A stretch of 64,000 bases of DNA, taken from assembly GCF_002105155.1 (NCBI RefSeq), contig NW_019029021.1, forward strand, positions 62,001-126,000, given 5' to 3'. This DNA comes from Lobosporangium transversale. Its lineage: Eukaryota; Mortierellomycota; Mortierellomycetes; Mortierellales; Mortierellaceae. Below are positions 1-11,418 of this stretch, one piece after another. Below the pieces are notes generated by a model, which saw only the letters and a list, made by a program, of their open reading frames with translations, was not told where the DNA came from and made no database searches. Numbering within the stretch: position 1 is the stretch's first letter; the number at the start of each line of letters is the position of its first letter. A program made the translations under genes and the position numbers.

Positions 1-240
1 AAAATCACTCATTCACTAGTTGAATCCTGCTTAAATGAATTAATTAACCTAGCATTACCAGCCATCCTCCTGAGTACTTCATTACTCACACCAGCATTCG
101 AAAAGAATGGTCGCTGCAGAAGAAGCTTTGCCTCAAGAGAAAGAGGAAAAGATTACACTAGTAAGACGAGGCGGAGCTATGTATGCCCACCGTGAATAAA
201 GCCCATGCCTTTTTTTTAATTGATCCAGCACTCAATTTGG

Positions 241-438
241 TCAGTAAAGAATAAAATAAAAATATGTAAAGGTGATAGACGCGACATTGATGATATCGAG
301 CATAACGGTCATAGAAACAAGGAAAAAAAGCACACCCTTCGCCTTGCGCAACCGCGTATACCAAGGGCCCTCCTCGGCGGTGATGGGTGTAGCAAACATT
401 GTAGTCGCTGTAGCTGTGTCTGAATCTGTGCCTGGCAT
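241..438 (-). pseudogene. N-terminal fragment of an MFS transporter
   Basis: The frame starts at ATG 438-436 and gives about 55 residues that align with the N-terminus of the intact MFS transporter at 6161. Both have a hydrophilic leader, a P-W-Y-x-R motif, a KG turn, and a first membrane segment ending MLDIINVAS. Similarity stops abruptly after the equivalent of ASVT. The frame then runs into unrelated A/T-rich sequence and stops at 241. The second exon, motif A and the remaining membrane segments are absent from the 240 bases to the left. It is best read as a truncated duplicate of the nearby gene on the same strand. The unlikely alternative is a first exon whose continuation lies beyond the left edge of the window. 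Confidence 0.6.
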
Positions 439-781
439 TTTATGAGGTTTGTCTTATTAATTAACCGAGTTGATGGATCTGCAAGCCTTGTTTGGTTAAG
501 GTTTTTAGGAAACCAAATTACTGGGTTATGATCTCAGAAGCAAAATAAAGGAATCAAAAAAAAAATAAAATAAAATAAAAATAAAAATAAAAATAAAAGT
601 AAAAATAAAAGTTAAAAAAAAAAAAGAAAGGACAAGGTGATTGAGAAAAAAAAGAAGCCAAGGTTAACTTGAGTACTAAATAAAAAGAAGAGGTATTGTA
701 TAGTTGCTGTTAGAAGAGTACGAACGGGAACCCGCCTTAAATACATTTTTTGGTGCGCAAGCTCAGTTGCTTATCGCCAAT

Positions 782-951
782 TTTATTTGGTCACGATACC
801 TTATATTTTTAATCTAAAAACGATGATTGAATTGTTCTGGTGGCATCTCACTACGTGACGGACTTGCAACAATACTCGTAACAAGCGAGATAATTGGCTG
901 CCAATACACTCGAAAGTATTCAAAAAATATAAGGTATCGCGACCAAATGAA
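782..951. repeat. Imperfect inverted repeat, possible miniature element
   Basis: The 29-nt arm 782-810 is the reverse complement of 923-951 with 27 of 29 positions matching; the shared core is AAGGTATCG. The arms enclose about 112 nt of non-repetitive sequence. This could be the ends of a non-autonomous DNA transposon or a long hairpin. I did not find an obvious target-site duplication outside the arms. Confidence 0.5.
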
Positions 952-970
952 ACGGGCTATATATATAAAT

Positions 971-1034
971 ATGCCTCTTTGTCCAACGTTGAACTTTGCT
1001 TGTTTACAATATGCCTCTTGTCCAACGTTCAACT
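971..1034 (+). repeat. Short direct repeat, two copies 40 nt apart
   Basis: ATGCCTCTTTGTCCAACGTT (971-990) recurs as a one-base-shorter version at 1011-1029, and both are followed by a GAAC/CAAC segment. Two near-identical copies 40 nt apart may be duplicated protein-binding sites or a small tandem duplication. Confidence 0.5.
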
Positions 1035-2433
1035 GCTCAGACTCCCCTACTTGAGGTTTTTTTAATGGAGCATTGTGCCATTTCACAGCCCCAATAACAC
1101 AAAGAAAATTGGCAAACCAAAAAGAAGAAAGAGCTCCCATTCCGCCGCATGCTCTCTTTTAGATGGCACTTCAAGTATTAAAAGGCAATTCTTTAGAAGA
1201 TCAGATTTCAGCTTTCTATGTATTGCAAATCTTTATTTTAGTTTGCGCAACGTCACAGCGTAAAAGAATGCGGGAATAAAAAATGACAAGAGCATTTCTA
1301 GGCTCTATTGCCTCTTATCGTGCTCCTACCCTACCGTACAGATATTGTACGATTGCCCTGTGTAAAAGAGAAATTACATTAGTCTTCAACGAGATACTCA
1401 TCTTTGCTTTTTGATAACTTTATTAGCTCGAAAAAAAAAAAGAATAAAATAGAATAAGCGCTATTTGGTTTGAGGGAAAGGCTCGTAAAGGCACCTAACA
1501 GTACTTCTTAGGGATGTTCTCCTCTAGTAGGGGGATTGAGAACTAAGCAATGAGTCTTTTGGCAAGTATGGTAGCTAAGATCATTAAGTTATGGGATACA
1601 GAGAACCGCACTAAACCATGTAAAAAAAGGAGGGTGTTCGGGCCGTTTGTGCCAAGGGACAGGGCCTATACTAGCTGGTTAAAATATTAGAGGGCACCAT
1701 TTTCTTCGTGATCATTAATGAAATTGATAACTCACAACGATTCGCTCCTTTGTAAGGACCTTATTTTGGTTGCAAATGCTTCACACCCGCTATACTGACA
1801 GGCTCTTTGATAGACATTCGTCCCTTTTCACCGGCCTCACAGGCTGCTGGGTCTAAATGTTGCTGTGCATGTCCCCAATACCAATCAGCAAGCGACAGTG
1901 GATTTTAATTTCCATTGAGGTTGTCACAAGGCAACCCAATTTTGACGGCGGGGTATTCCTTCTTGGGTTTCTGCGCTGATTCATTGAAATTTCAAGCTCC
2001 ATGGATACTCTCCATGGCCATCTCTAGTTTCTATGGAAGGACGAATGATTGTACTTTGGGCAGTGTATTTCGGTTGAGGCTTATTGTTAACCGGCTATAG
2101 GCGAAAAGACAAAAGAACGGCGGTTAAAGACAATCCTAAACGGGAAAGCAGAGCTATAATGAGAGAACGCTTAGTATACACAATGATTACCTCTTTTTGG
2201 GGATGTTAAGGAAAAGATACAACAGAAGAGGTAATCTTGGCATTCATCCCTTTAGCGATGAGGTTGCTTTTATTTGACTGCAACTGACTAGAAATGAGGA
2301 GGATAAGAAAAATACCCAGTTGGGAATACAGTGCCTAATGTTGAAATGGAGTCGATAGTTTTTCGATTATTTTTTTTAAATGGTCGAACCAGTCTGTCCC
2401 TCATCAAGTAAACCAAGTACCGGAGCTTCTTAA

Positions 2434-3345
2434 TTATCGAGCGAGGCCCTCCTCATTTAGGGCCGCGTTGGGCTTGAACGCTTCTGAGAGTGCTAATGTG
2501 CTCTCTTTCCGAATCGAGTTGCTTCTCAAGCGCAAGGTGGTCAAATTCGTCTTGGTCTTGAGCGCCTCTGACATTGCCAGAGCCCCTTCATTCCCAATTA
2601 AGTTGTTTTTCAAGCGCAAAGTAGTCAAGGCTGTGTTGGCCCTGAGTGTTTCTGAGAGCGCCAAGGCTCCTTTCCTTCCAATTGAGTTGTCCTTCCTTCC
2701 CAATAAAGTTATGCTGTAAATTCAAAGCGGTCAAAGCCGTGTTGTGCCTCTGATAGTGCCAGAGCTCCTTCATTCTCAACCGAATTGAACGCTAAATTCA
2801 ATGCTGTCAAGGCCATGTTCACCTTGAGTGCCTCTGACAGCGCCAGAACTCCCTCATTTCCAATCAAATTGGGCTCCAAGTCTAAAGAGACTAAGGTTGT
2901 GTTGGTCTTGAGCGAGTTTACAAGTATTTGAAAATCACTAGCTCCTATACATCGAGGCTTCATCTCAAAGGATATATGAAAATATGGCTTCCTAGGTTCT
3001 AAGCTACAGAGCTTTATGAAATCCTTGGATAGAACAATATGAATCGTCTTCATACTGGCAAGTCCAATGATACGGACAAGGATTTCATATCGGGTGGATG
3101 ATAAAAGTAGCCTCCTGCTGATGCTTTCTTGATGCCGTCCGAGGTCAAGCCGAAGAATCGATACACTTGACACCTTTTAGGCACTCTCGAACGTTTCAAG
3201 GTCAGTACTGGTACAATCCCAGTCGAATGTGACATCCAAGTCGTAAACACATCTTGCATTGGTTAGGGCGCTGAAGAATTCTTCTGCTCTGGTTCTGGAT
3301 CTCAATAAAATGGTTGCTTTACCGAGTTATGAGTCATAATTGTCG
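2434..3345 (-). pseudogene. Decayed ribonuclease-inhibitor-type LRR protein
   Basis: Read on the minus strand from about 3345, three frames together give one recognisable protein. A capping region (AEEFFSALTNARCVYDLDVTF) meets an in-frame stop near 3180. A globular segment follows, then at least five leucine-rich repeats of the pattern NxIGNEGALALSEALKxNTxLTTLxL. That pattern is the RNH-inhibitor/NLRC3 type and is abundant in Mortierella-like fungi. The reading frame shifts near 2750 and again near 2700. The lesions and the lack of a clean start indicate a pseudogene. Such LRR proteins are thought to bind other proteins; no specific role can be assigned here. Confidence 0.7.
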
Positions 3346-4206
3346 TCATTTATCTCGACCGCATTAATGAACGCTTTCTGTCCTTTTTCTTTGTATGTCA
3401 AACGATAATGTTCGAAACAAACCCATTTGCATTCCCGAGTTTTTTAAAGCAGGTAAATGGATAACGGTGTTGCTGCTACTGCTGCAGCAGTTGCTGTTGC
3501 TGAATTGCGGTGCTTCTGTAACGGCGTCCAAGACCCTTTCAGGATAGAATGCGATGCGTAGAGGCTCAATCCTAATAGAACAAAGCAAAGGCAAGTTAAA
3601 TTGAGTTTCCCATTTTCAGGAGCTGACAAAGTACCATGAACTGTTATATATACCTGCTGCCATTAGAGTCTACAAGGAATGGGATGGGAAGCTCATCTAA
3701 CTTGAATCGTAGTGCATTCGGAAACACGTCTCAAATGTCATGTAAACACACAAAATATGGCGAACTGCCATTACTTGCGGAGATGTTTGCATTCCTGACG
3801 CAAACTTTTTCAATGAATAGACGAATCCAGAGGCGGCTTTTGCTTATACAATAAAAAAGGCATATCACCTCACTTGATTGCCTTTTATCTTTCCATTCTT
3901 GCAACGTCAGAGAAAACTGTGAGTGAGCGAGACAAATTGCAAAGACGCCTTTTGTCCCCCAACTTTAAAAAAAATGGGTACGGGCACACAACCATTTCCT
4001 TTTCGACTACATTCAAACTTATTTGTTTATAGTATCGAAGCAACAAAAAAAAAAAAAAAAAAAAAAAAAGGCTGAAGACTCATTGATAATGAAGACATTG
4101 TGCATAAGGCTTCGCCATTGAATGAGAACACGTTTATTATTGCTCCTCGTGTCTTAACGTGCACCGTATTTGTATGACTTGAACTTTTCTATTTCATTTT
4201 TCTTCT
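3346..4206. other. Intergenic with a doubtful small reading frame
   Basis: A minus-strand frame at 3444-3629 has a hydrophobic leader (CLCFVLLGLSLYA), a CAG-type triplet run near 3471-3500 and a TATATA box at 3643-3650. It has no clear ATG or homologue. An A26 tract lies at about 4044-4069. I do not call a gene here. Confidence 0.4.
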
Positions 4207-6161
4207 TCAATTCCTCGTCTCCTGCTTCTGCCCCTCATCACTCCCTGCCTTGCCATTTCCTTCCAAAATTGAGATGCTACTGCTTTCAACTGTAGCGGGC
4301 TCCCCTTTCTCTTGATCTCCCTCAACAGTTTCTGGATCAATGTCCAAGAATTCAATAGGATCCTGATTTGAGGCAAAAATCGCTGTCAGGATCATGCCAG
4401 TGCCCCCAAAGACCGCAAACGCATAGAATGCGGCTCTATATCCGCTCATCAGAGCCTCAGGTGTTCCACCTATGCCTTCGAATGTTTGAGACATAATAGT
4501 TCCAATTGCAAGGCCAATAGGACCACCCAGCTGTATGGCAACGTTGAAGACTGCTCCAACCACGCCTTGGTCCTCATCCTCAGCGTCAGCGACTACATTG
4601 ACTTGACAACACATCCACGTCGGTGAGAGGCCCAAGCAGTTCACGATGAAGGCAGGGAACGCAAAGTGCCAATAGGTTGTACCAGGTACAATTTGAGCAA
4701 AGATAATGGCTGATGTGATGATCAAAGTCCATCCGATCAACATAATGAACTTAGTACGGATATACTTGAATAGTCGGGTGACTGTATAGAGCCCAATGAC
4801 AAGGCCAACGCCGTGGACGATGTAACAGCAGGCTGTGATTAGAGGAGAGTATTTGAGCACATTCTGGAAAGTCAATGAGGTGAAGAAGATCATGGTGTTG
4901 TAGCATGCGGTCACACATATTATCACTAGGACGCTTGCTGAAAATCGACGGGAACTCCAGATACGGAAAGGCATGATTGGGTACTCGATCCGACGTTCCC
5001 AAAAGATGAAGCCGGCCAAAAGAACCAAACCCACAATAAAGGGCGTCAACGTTTGTGCAGATCCCCAGCCGACAGTCGTGGATTCAGAAAGATAGTAGAT
5101 TACCATGACAACACCGGCCATGAAAAGAGCGACGCCCAAATAGTCAACACGGCGATCTGTATTGCCAGGGTTATCATTGACATTGGAGATGATAAAGAAG
5201 CCAGCAACAGCCATTGTGATCGAAATAATGGCAGTGACAAAAAAGATCCAATACCAACCAATAGTAGCATCGAAAATACCACCCAGAAGGACGCCAGTCG
5301 TCTGGCCAATACAACCTGCACCACCGAACATGGAAAGAGCAAATGTCCGTTCAGGCCCTAATGGATAGGTTGTGGTGAGCAACGCAAGGGCTGAAGGGAT
5401 TGTGAGCCCAGCACCAGCTCCCTGTAGAGCTCGTGCGATAGACATGAAGATTGGATCCCTAGCGAAGCCGCAGACCAGCGACCAGATTCCAAACCAAGTG
5501 GTGCCAGTCAGGAACACCCTACGATGACCAAATAGATCTCCCTATAAGGATATCAGCGAATCAAGTACGGAAATACCTGTCAGTACGTCCACTACGATCT
5601 TTATAGTGCAGCAAGCTTTGAAGGCTCTATTATGGTTCAATAACTGGTGTAGGAGCAACTGTTTCTGCAGAATGAAGAAAGAATAAAAAAGCCTTACCAT
5701 CCTACCGCCAACTAAGAGGAATGCAGCATATGTAAGAGCATAGCTACTCACAATCCTACAAACGAGCAGGCAAAGCAATATGAGGGATACAAGTAAAAAT
5801 ATAAAGATAAAAAATAGGCGGGTTAGTAGGCAGCTTGGAGCACGACTTTCCTGGTACAGATACACAGAGGAGGAAAAGAGGGCGATATCAGGTAGGCATA
5901 TAAAACGATACACGCGCCTATTTCTTACCATTGGAGCTGATTTGGCTCATAATGAACATCACGCAGAATGGACGGGAGGGCGATGGTGACAGAAGCGACA
6001 TTGATAATATCAAGCATATTCGCCATAGAAATCAGGACGAGCAATAAGCCCTTTTTCTGATCTAGCGTCCTATACCAAGGAAGCTTTGCTTTTGCTGGTT
6101 GTGGATCCAAAGTATATACATGATTACTTGAGGTGATTGTGGATGCGTCTATATCAGCCAT
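4207..6161 (-). CDS. MFS multidrug-type transporter, three exons
   Basis: The model is complement(4207..5541, 5698..5755, 5929..6161), giving 541 residues. All introns are GT-AG and the frame stays open across every junction. Residues 1-40 are cytosolic. Membrane segment 1 contains MLDIINVASVTIALPSI. Motif A, GDLFGHRR, starts at residue 98, at the exon 3 boundary. The GAGAGLTIPSALALL stretch matches motif C of drug:proton antiporters. About 14 hydrophobic segments fit the DHA2 (QacA-like) group, which exports drugs, toxins or metabolites across the plasma membrane. The C-terminus is hydrophilic, with an acidic PETVEGDQEKGEP stretch. A truncated relative sits at 241-438 on the same strand. The substrate cannot be inferred. 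Confidence 0.88.
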
Positions 6162-8452
6162 TAGTTCTCTTCTTGGGCTATAGACTCAAATACAGCGAAT
6201 GGGGTTCTAAAGTCTAGCAGGTAACTTTGAAAACAGTAGAATAAAAAAATAAAATGAAATAAAAGGTGGTGATAAATGCAAGAAGGAGGATAAAAGAGAG
6301 CGGAAATGAGAGATGGGATAGAATGACCTGTTAAAAAATAAATAAGGATGACTATTCTTATAAGATTATTATGCTGAATTGCAACTGAAGAAATGGAAAA
6401 ATAAGTGCAGATCGGATCTAACAGAGAAATTGCATTCTTTTTATACTTTTGCTGGCCTCCATCCCCGGGCAGAGCATTTTGCTGTCTATATTTTAGTAAT
6501 TATGGCTTTCAAATTGAAATTGCGTCGCAATCAAGGTTACGCGTAGGCTTTTGATTATATTCCCGTTATAATATGTTACTCCAATGTTTGGAATCAATGA
6601 CGACTTAATCAAAACATTAAGCAAATAAGCATTCGAGGAAATGGCTGGATAAGATTATGCTTGATTTCTAAGCATCCTCTTGACCAAAACCTAAATTCAA
6701 AGTACACACACCTTATTGGTTTAGGAATATTCCGCGCTAGTGTGCAATGGTTTTCTATTATTCATTCGGATTTTTTGTCATTTTGTTACATGCCTTTCAA
6801 TGCGGAAACAATTACAATTTGTTGTACACAAGTCCAGGGTGATAATAAAGGCTCCTGGTTAATAGCTTTACGATAGATTGCCTGCACCTCCCGCCTTGGA
6901 AGGAAACTGCGCATGAATATCACTTGCCGAAGAATATATAAGTAAGAATAAAAACTGTTCATTGATAAGAATAATGGTGCGTGTAGTGAGCACTGCTCTT
7001 ATACGCTGAGTAATGATGCTCATTAGTCAAAAGATCTGCGCTTGGCAATAGCTTTAGCCTTATATCGGAACAGACTTCATAGTGCATCTTTTCAAAAGTG
7101 CATGCATATCCGTTGCCGCAGTATATTTTGTGAAAGCTTATTCTGTTCTTAAACCTTGATCCCACTGCGCTTTTTTTTTTGCTCCTTAAACTTTAAGGTA
7201 GCTGTTAAGGAAGTAAAGATTTATTCGCTCCACCTATTAACATCTATACTTATTAACACACCAATATGGCACAATTGATGTGGTAGCGAGATACCCAAAA
7301 AGTGAGACAAAAAGTGGGACAATTTTTCCAAGTAGAAGCCAATATAAAAAAGAATTAGCCGTACCAGCATTCGACTCAGAATTGTATCAAGAGTGGATTA
7401 CCTTGAACAATAATAGTACCCCATGATTGGCTGCCCTCCTCAAATCATATATCGGCTGATTTGGGGCGGAAAGACTTAGAATCAAATAAAAGTTTTTTTT
7501 AAGAGCATCCAACGGGATCGCTCCTATCCCATAAACCGTAATAACCGCAAATTTCTCTAAAACTTTTCCTCAAAAAATTAATCCACTTCACAAAGCCAGA
7601 TTGAAAGAGCGCAAAAACTACATCGACTGGGTTTTTCTTCCATTCTTATTACCACCTCATTACAAGCAAACTGATTGACTTCAATACATGGACATTCAAG
7701 ATTACTCAAAAATATACGGTTTAAGCGATAGTCTATTCGCCTGATAGCCAGTTCATTGCTTCAGATAGCAATGACTATTGAATCCAATATCAGGCCAGTG
7801 CTCAATTGCCCTTCCTTCCGGAGATCGATATTGATATCCTTACGAGATCACTCGATGAACTGAAGATCATGCTCGTCGAATTGGCCCTACAATCTGTTAA
7901 TATTTGGTTGGAGGCCACCAAGGTGCCCAAACAAGGGAAAAGGTTCAAGCTCCTTAAATCAAATTAAAGCCAGAAATAGCAAGACAATTAGGTTGTGAGA
8001 ACTAAAGTCAAATAATTACATCAATACAACCACACCTCCGAATAAATCTGGAATTTTGCTAGGTAGACATCCGTTACACTGGAGGCAAATGGTTGTGAGT
8101 GGCAGGGTCTGGAACCGTGGTGATAAATCAAATCATTGAAAGGCAAAAGGGAGCTTCGTAAATCCGCTTGCTCCCCATATGCATACGCGAAGAGGATATG
8201 ACTCCCCAAATCTTTGCATTAGGGAATACAATACTGCCACAGCTACCCTGGTCATACATCATACATCATATTGGTCAAGTACACTGGTAAAAGAAAATGC
8301 GGAGGAGAGGGCTCGAAATTTTGAAACTGAAGGCATATCTTTAATATTAACAATAACAGGGGTTTATTAATTTTGGTATTTTGGTATTGTCCACAAGGCT
8401 CAATTTTGAAGATTGTTGCGCCGGTATACTTGACTTTTTTTAACATAATAAC
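6162..8452. other. Intergenic, possible short terminal exon
   Basis: There is no confident gene in 2.3 kb. A plus-strand frame at about 7785-7968 reads (QLPFLPEIDIDILTRSL ... KQGKRFKLLKSN, stop) like the last exon of an unidentified gene. A possible ATG exon lies at 7688, but no convincing splice pair joins them. Confidence 0.35.
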
Positions 8453-8830
8453 TCAATGAAAACTCTTTTCATATCTCTTTGGTGTGTTTCTCACCATTTC
8501 CCCTTTCAAAGCCTTGAGTCGCATGTCCAGAAGCGCATACTGCTCTTTATAAAGCTTAACGAGATTTTGCTTAGCTAGGATGACTTGCTTAATCATCTTC
8601 ATTACCCGGTCTACATATGTGCTTCCAGCACCAAACTCGCCCGTAGGCAGGATTAGGCCCATGTTGATCCTCTCGGTCATGAGTTCTTGATAATCAATCG
8701 AGCTAAAGCGACCGGACTCTACCTTTTTACTCAGTTTGATGTGATAGCTGAGATCATCTTCACATCTGGCAATACAATCCACGACGGTAATCATCATCTC
8801 TATAACTTGATGGATGCTGGGGGTGCTCAT
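8453..8830 (-). CDS. Small coiled-coil protein, family member 1
   Basis: Single-exon protein of 125 residues starting at ATG 8830-8828 in the context CAAGATGAGC. It is almost wholly predicted helix. Residues 5-45 and 75-115 have heptad-like leucine, isoleucine and valine spacing, separated by a loop containing ERINMGLILPTGEFG. It aligns along its length with the protein at 9536-9865, sharing MST, an I-A-x-C pair, YHxxL, ERxNxGL, VDRVxxM and a final LxxxLKxL. This makes it a tandem paralogue. I recognise no catalytic motif, signal peptide or membrane segment. The helical hairpin suggests a protein-protein interaction role. Confidence 0.65.
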   Translation of the reverse strand: MSTPSIHQVIEMMITVVDCIARCEDDLSYHIKLSKKVESGRFSSIDYQELMTERINMGLILPTGEFGAGSTYVDRVMKMIKQVILAKQNLVKLYKEQYALLDMRLKALKGEMVRNTPKRYEKSFH

Positions 8831-9535
8831 CTTGAAGGAAGAGGGCTAAAAAATAAGAGCCAGAGTTATAAAAATGTAACCGTTAATTATTTAGGGGCAA
8901 TTCAGGGAGAACTTTAGGCGCAGGATATGGAATGAGAAGAAATAAAGAGAAAGAAACAGTAAAAAGCAAATGATATGGAAACTGACGTGTCATCTTGTCT
9001 GTATCCCCTTCCACTCTCGACGTTGTTCTATCGACAAGAGCATATTGATAAGAAATCCCATTTAATGGAAGTAAAAGGATCGATGAAACCATAATATGAT
9101 CCATAAGGAGCTGTGAGGCTAGCCAGTGATCTGAGAGGCCCTATATTGTGGGAATTCAATGAAGTGCGTTGAAGCTTAAAATAAAACAAGCCCTTAAGGC
9201 AATAAGGCAACAAGGCTGAAAAAGCGTCAGCATAATTTTCAAAGCTTCGCGACGCGTAAGTGTAAACATTAATTATCACGAATTTTACATACACAAAGCC
9301 CGGTTTTGTAATACAGCAATGAAATAGAGTTTGTCTTTCATTTTACATCCCTATGTCGCTTATGAGAGCCTAGTTGAAGATGCTTCAACTGGTCCTCATA
9401 TGAATTTATCTTTTTCATGAACTACAGAGTGATGAGCCAAGCTTAGCTTTTAATTCTTTAAATGCTATGTGCCACCACCCCCTTTAAAGGAGGGGAGTTT
9501 AAGGCTCTCCAATGATTGTCTGGCAGACTCTTGGT
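8831..9535. other. Intergenic
   Basis: Upstream of the coiled-coil gene at 8453 and downstream of the one at 9536. No supported gene or repeat was seen. Confidence 0.4.
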
Positions 9536-9865
9536 TTACTGTAGCTCCTTAAGTATCTTTTCAAGTCCCTCAAGTTGTTGCTTATAACGCGCAATGGCGG
9601 TCTTGTTTACTTCAATAACCTCCTCGACCATTGATACTAATCGGTCCACCAGTTCGTAATCTCCGTCGGAATCGTGCTTACCAGCACCAAGGTTGATGTT
9701 GGCTCTCTCGAACTTGAGCTTGTTGCGTTCGATTATATCACAATTGTTAAGTTTAGCTCTGGCGAGTAAGGCAGTGTGGTATTCGATATCACTGTTGCAT
9801 TTGGCGATGGACTTATTGGTCGATTCAATACCCTTTCGGACGTCTTCAATATTTGATGTGCTCAT
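9536..9865 (-). CDS. Small coiled-coil protein, family member 2
   Basis: Single-exon protein of 109 residues from ATG 9865-9863, with the same CAAGATGAGCAC start context as its neighbour. There are two charged amphipathic helices: residues 1-50, containing SIAKCNSDIEYHTALL, and 70-108, containing VDRLVSMVEEVIEVNK and ending LEKILKEL. They flank a short Gly/Asp loop (GAGKHDSDGDYE). It is paralogous to the protein at 8453-8830 and more distantly to those at 10711, 12921 and 14133. The function is unknown. The lack of introns and the clustering suggest local duplication followed by fast divergence. Confidence 0.65.
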   Translation of the reverse strand: MSTSNIEDVRKGIESTNKSIAKCNSDIEYHTALLARAKLNNCDIIERNKLKFERANINLGAGKHDSDGDYELVDRLVSMVEEVIEVNKTAIARYKQQLEGLEKILKELQ

Positions 9866-10710
9866 CTTGGTATTGGAAAATACAGGGGACCTAGGGTATG
9901 AGTAATCTTCGATCGAAAATAAGAGTTATTATATCACTTGAAGCTCGTGCGGGGCTTAAGAGCGCAATGGAGAGATGGGTAGAAGGAAAAGTGTTGAAGT
10001 AGAGGGCTGTTGAGCAGTGCTATAAGATTCCAGGTATTTATACGCGTTATTCTTTTTATACTCCCTCACATCATCTTGCTTTTGACAGTACAAGGGGACT
10101 AGAAGTATCATTTTAAAAAAATAAAAAAATAAAAATAAAAAAAGGCTGGAAGAAATGACTTTGAAGCCTGGCAAATCGCCGTATACATCATAGTATAAGA
10201 TGATAGGAAACATAATGGTGCACCTGACTCTAATGAATGATCAACACAGATATTAGCCTATACAAAAGCTGATCCACAATGGGGGGGAGGCCTCTTGTTG
10301 GAGGTTATAGGTACTACTTTGATAAAATGAATAATTCAGCAAACAAACGTTGCTCAGTCATTAAGGATAAAAGGCTAGTTACGCGCGAAGTGCTGTCGCT
10401 CATGATACTTTGTTGGCATGTAATAGAAAATAGCCATGAAAAAAAGGATCCATTATAGAAGCGAGAGATACGAAAAGGATTTAAACGAATAAGCGAGATA
10501 TCTCTACCGCAAAAACGGTGGTGTTCGGCTTTTTGCCACTAATTTATGCTTTAAATATGCTTTACAGCTGGTTTTCTCGTTCATATATTCTCCCTCAACT
10601 CCTTTTCACCATCTTACGCACCGGACGCGTTAGCACATATTTTTCTTGCTCCATTGTATCCATTACTCTTCATCATAAGCAACCAGAGCGCAAAGCAAAG
10701 AATAAAAAAC
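9866..10710. other. Divergent intergenic region
   Basis: This 845-nt stretch separates the minus-strand gene at 9536 from the plus-strand gene at 10711 and probably holds both promoters. It contains an A/T tract at 10113-10143. No gene was seen. Confidence 0.4.
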
Positions 10711-11418
10711 ATGGCCGATTTTGAACACATCGATATCTCGGAGAGGTTGACTCGCGTCGCGAACGAGATTAACGCCTGTGATGAGCGAATCAACTCACTC
10801 CAAGATATGATCAACTTCTGGGAAAACTCCTTAGCGGGAGACCAAAGAGGACCTGCACCTGCAGAACCCAATACAGGCTACCCTATGACTGTGTCCCCTG
10901 AAGCTTTGGATATGTCCCAGGGACAGGCACAAACAATTGAAATATCCGAACAACAAGGCCTATTTGAGCAACATGGGTTGCCGGAGAGACATGGGCTATT
11001 TGAGCAATACAAACCATCAGATCAATATGAATTGCTAGAACAGTGCGGACCAGTAGAGCATGGTGGATCGTCAGAACAGCTAGGACCATTCGAGTGGCAC
11101 GGAGTAGCTGACCAATACCGGCCATCAGAACAACAGGATCCTTCAGAACAACATGTGCCGTTAGAACAATATGAAACGTTAAAACAAGAAGAACTATTAG
11201 AGCAACAGGAAGCATTAGAGCCTACGACTTCCGATGGAATGGAGCATTTGTACGATTATTCGTTACAGGAGCAAACTGAGAGGACCCTGGATGAGCTGAA
11301 TTCCTTCTTACGGGAAGCAATAAGAACAAAAGACGAGCTGGAAGGTGCCATGGTTATTCTCATGACTGAATTTATGCTGAAGGAGGGTCCCGATAATAGC
11401 AAAGATAAGAGTAGCTAA
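10711..11418 (+). CDS. Coiled-coil protein with hexapeptide repeats, member 3
   Basis: Single-exon, 235 residues, starting at ATG 10711 in the context AAAAACATGG. Residues 1-45 form a helix (ISERLTRVANEINACDERI). Residues 80-169 consist of 15 imperfect six-residue units of the type EQxGLx, encoded by an 18-nt minisatellite at 10948-11217. Residues 175-225 are a second helix containing TLDELNSFLREAIRTKDEL. The two terminal helices match the plan of the neighbouring coiled-coil genes, so the repeat looks inserted in the loop between them. The Glu/Gln-rich repeat is probably unstructured or extended. There is no recognised domain. Confidence 0.68.
   Translation: MADFEHIDISERLTRVANEINACDERINSLQDMINFWENSLAGDQRGPAPAEPNTGYPMTVSPEALDMSQGQAQTIEISEQQGLFEQHGLPERHGLFEQYKPSDQYELLEQCGPVEHGGSSEQLGPFEWHGVADQYRPSEQQDPSEQHVPLEQYETLKQEELLEQQEALEPTTSDGMEHLYDYSLQEQTERTLDELNSFLREAIRTKDELEGAMVILMTEFMLKEGPDNSKDKSS
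10948..11217 (+). repeat. Coding minisatellite, 15 x 18 nt
   Basis: Fifteen diverged 18-nt units encode EQQGLF, EQHGLP, ERHGLF, EQYKPS and similar hexapeptides. Divergence between units implies the array is old. Confidence 0.75.

Larger units (their letters stand above)
439..2433. other. Intergenic, A-rich, with small repeats
   Basis: I see no convincing gene in this 2 kb. It holds an A-rich simple tract around 555-650, an imperfect inverted repeat (782-951), a short direct repeat (971-1034) and scattered frames below 110 codons without recognisable domains. Confidence 0.5.
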
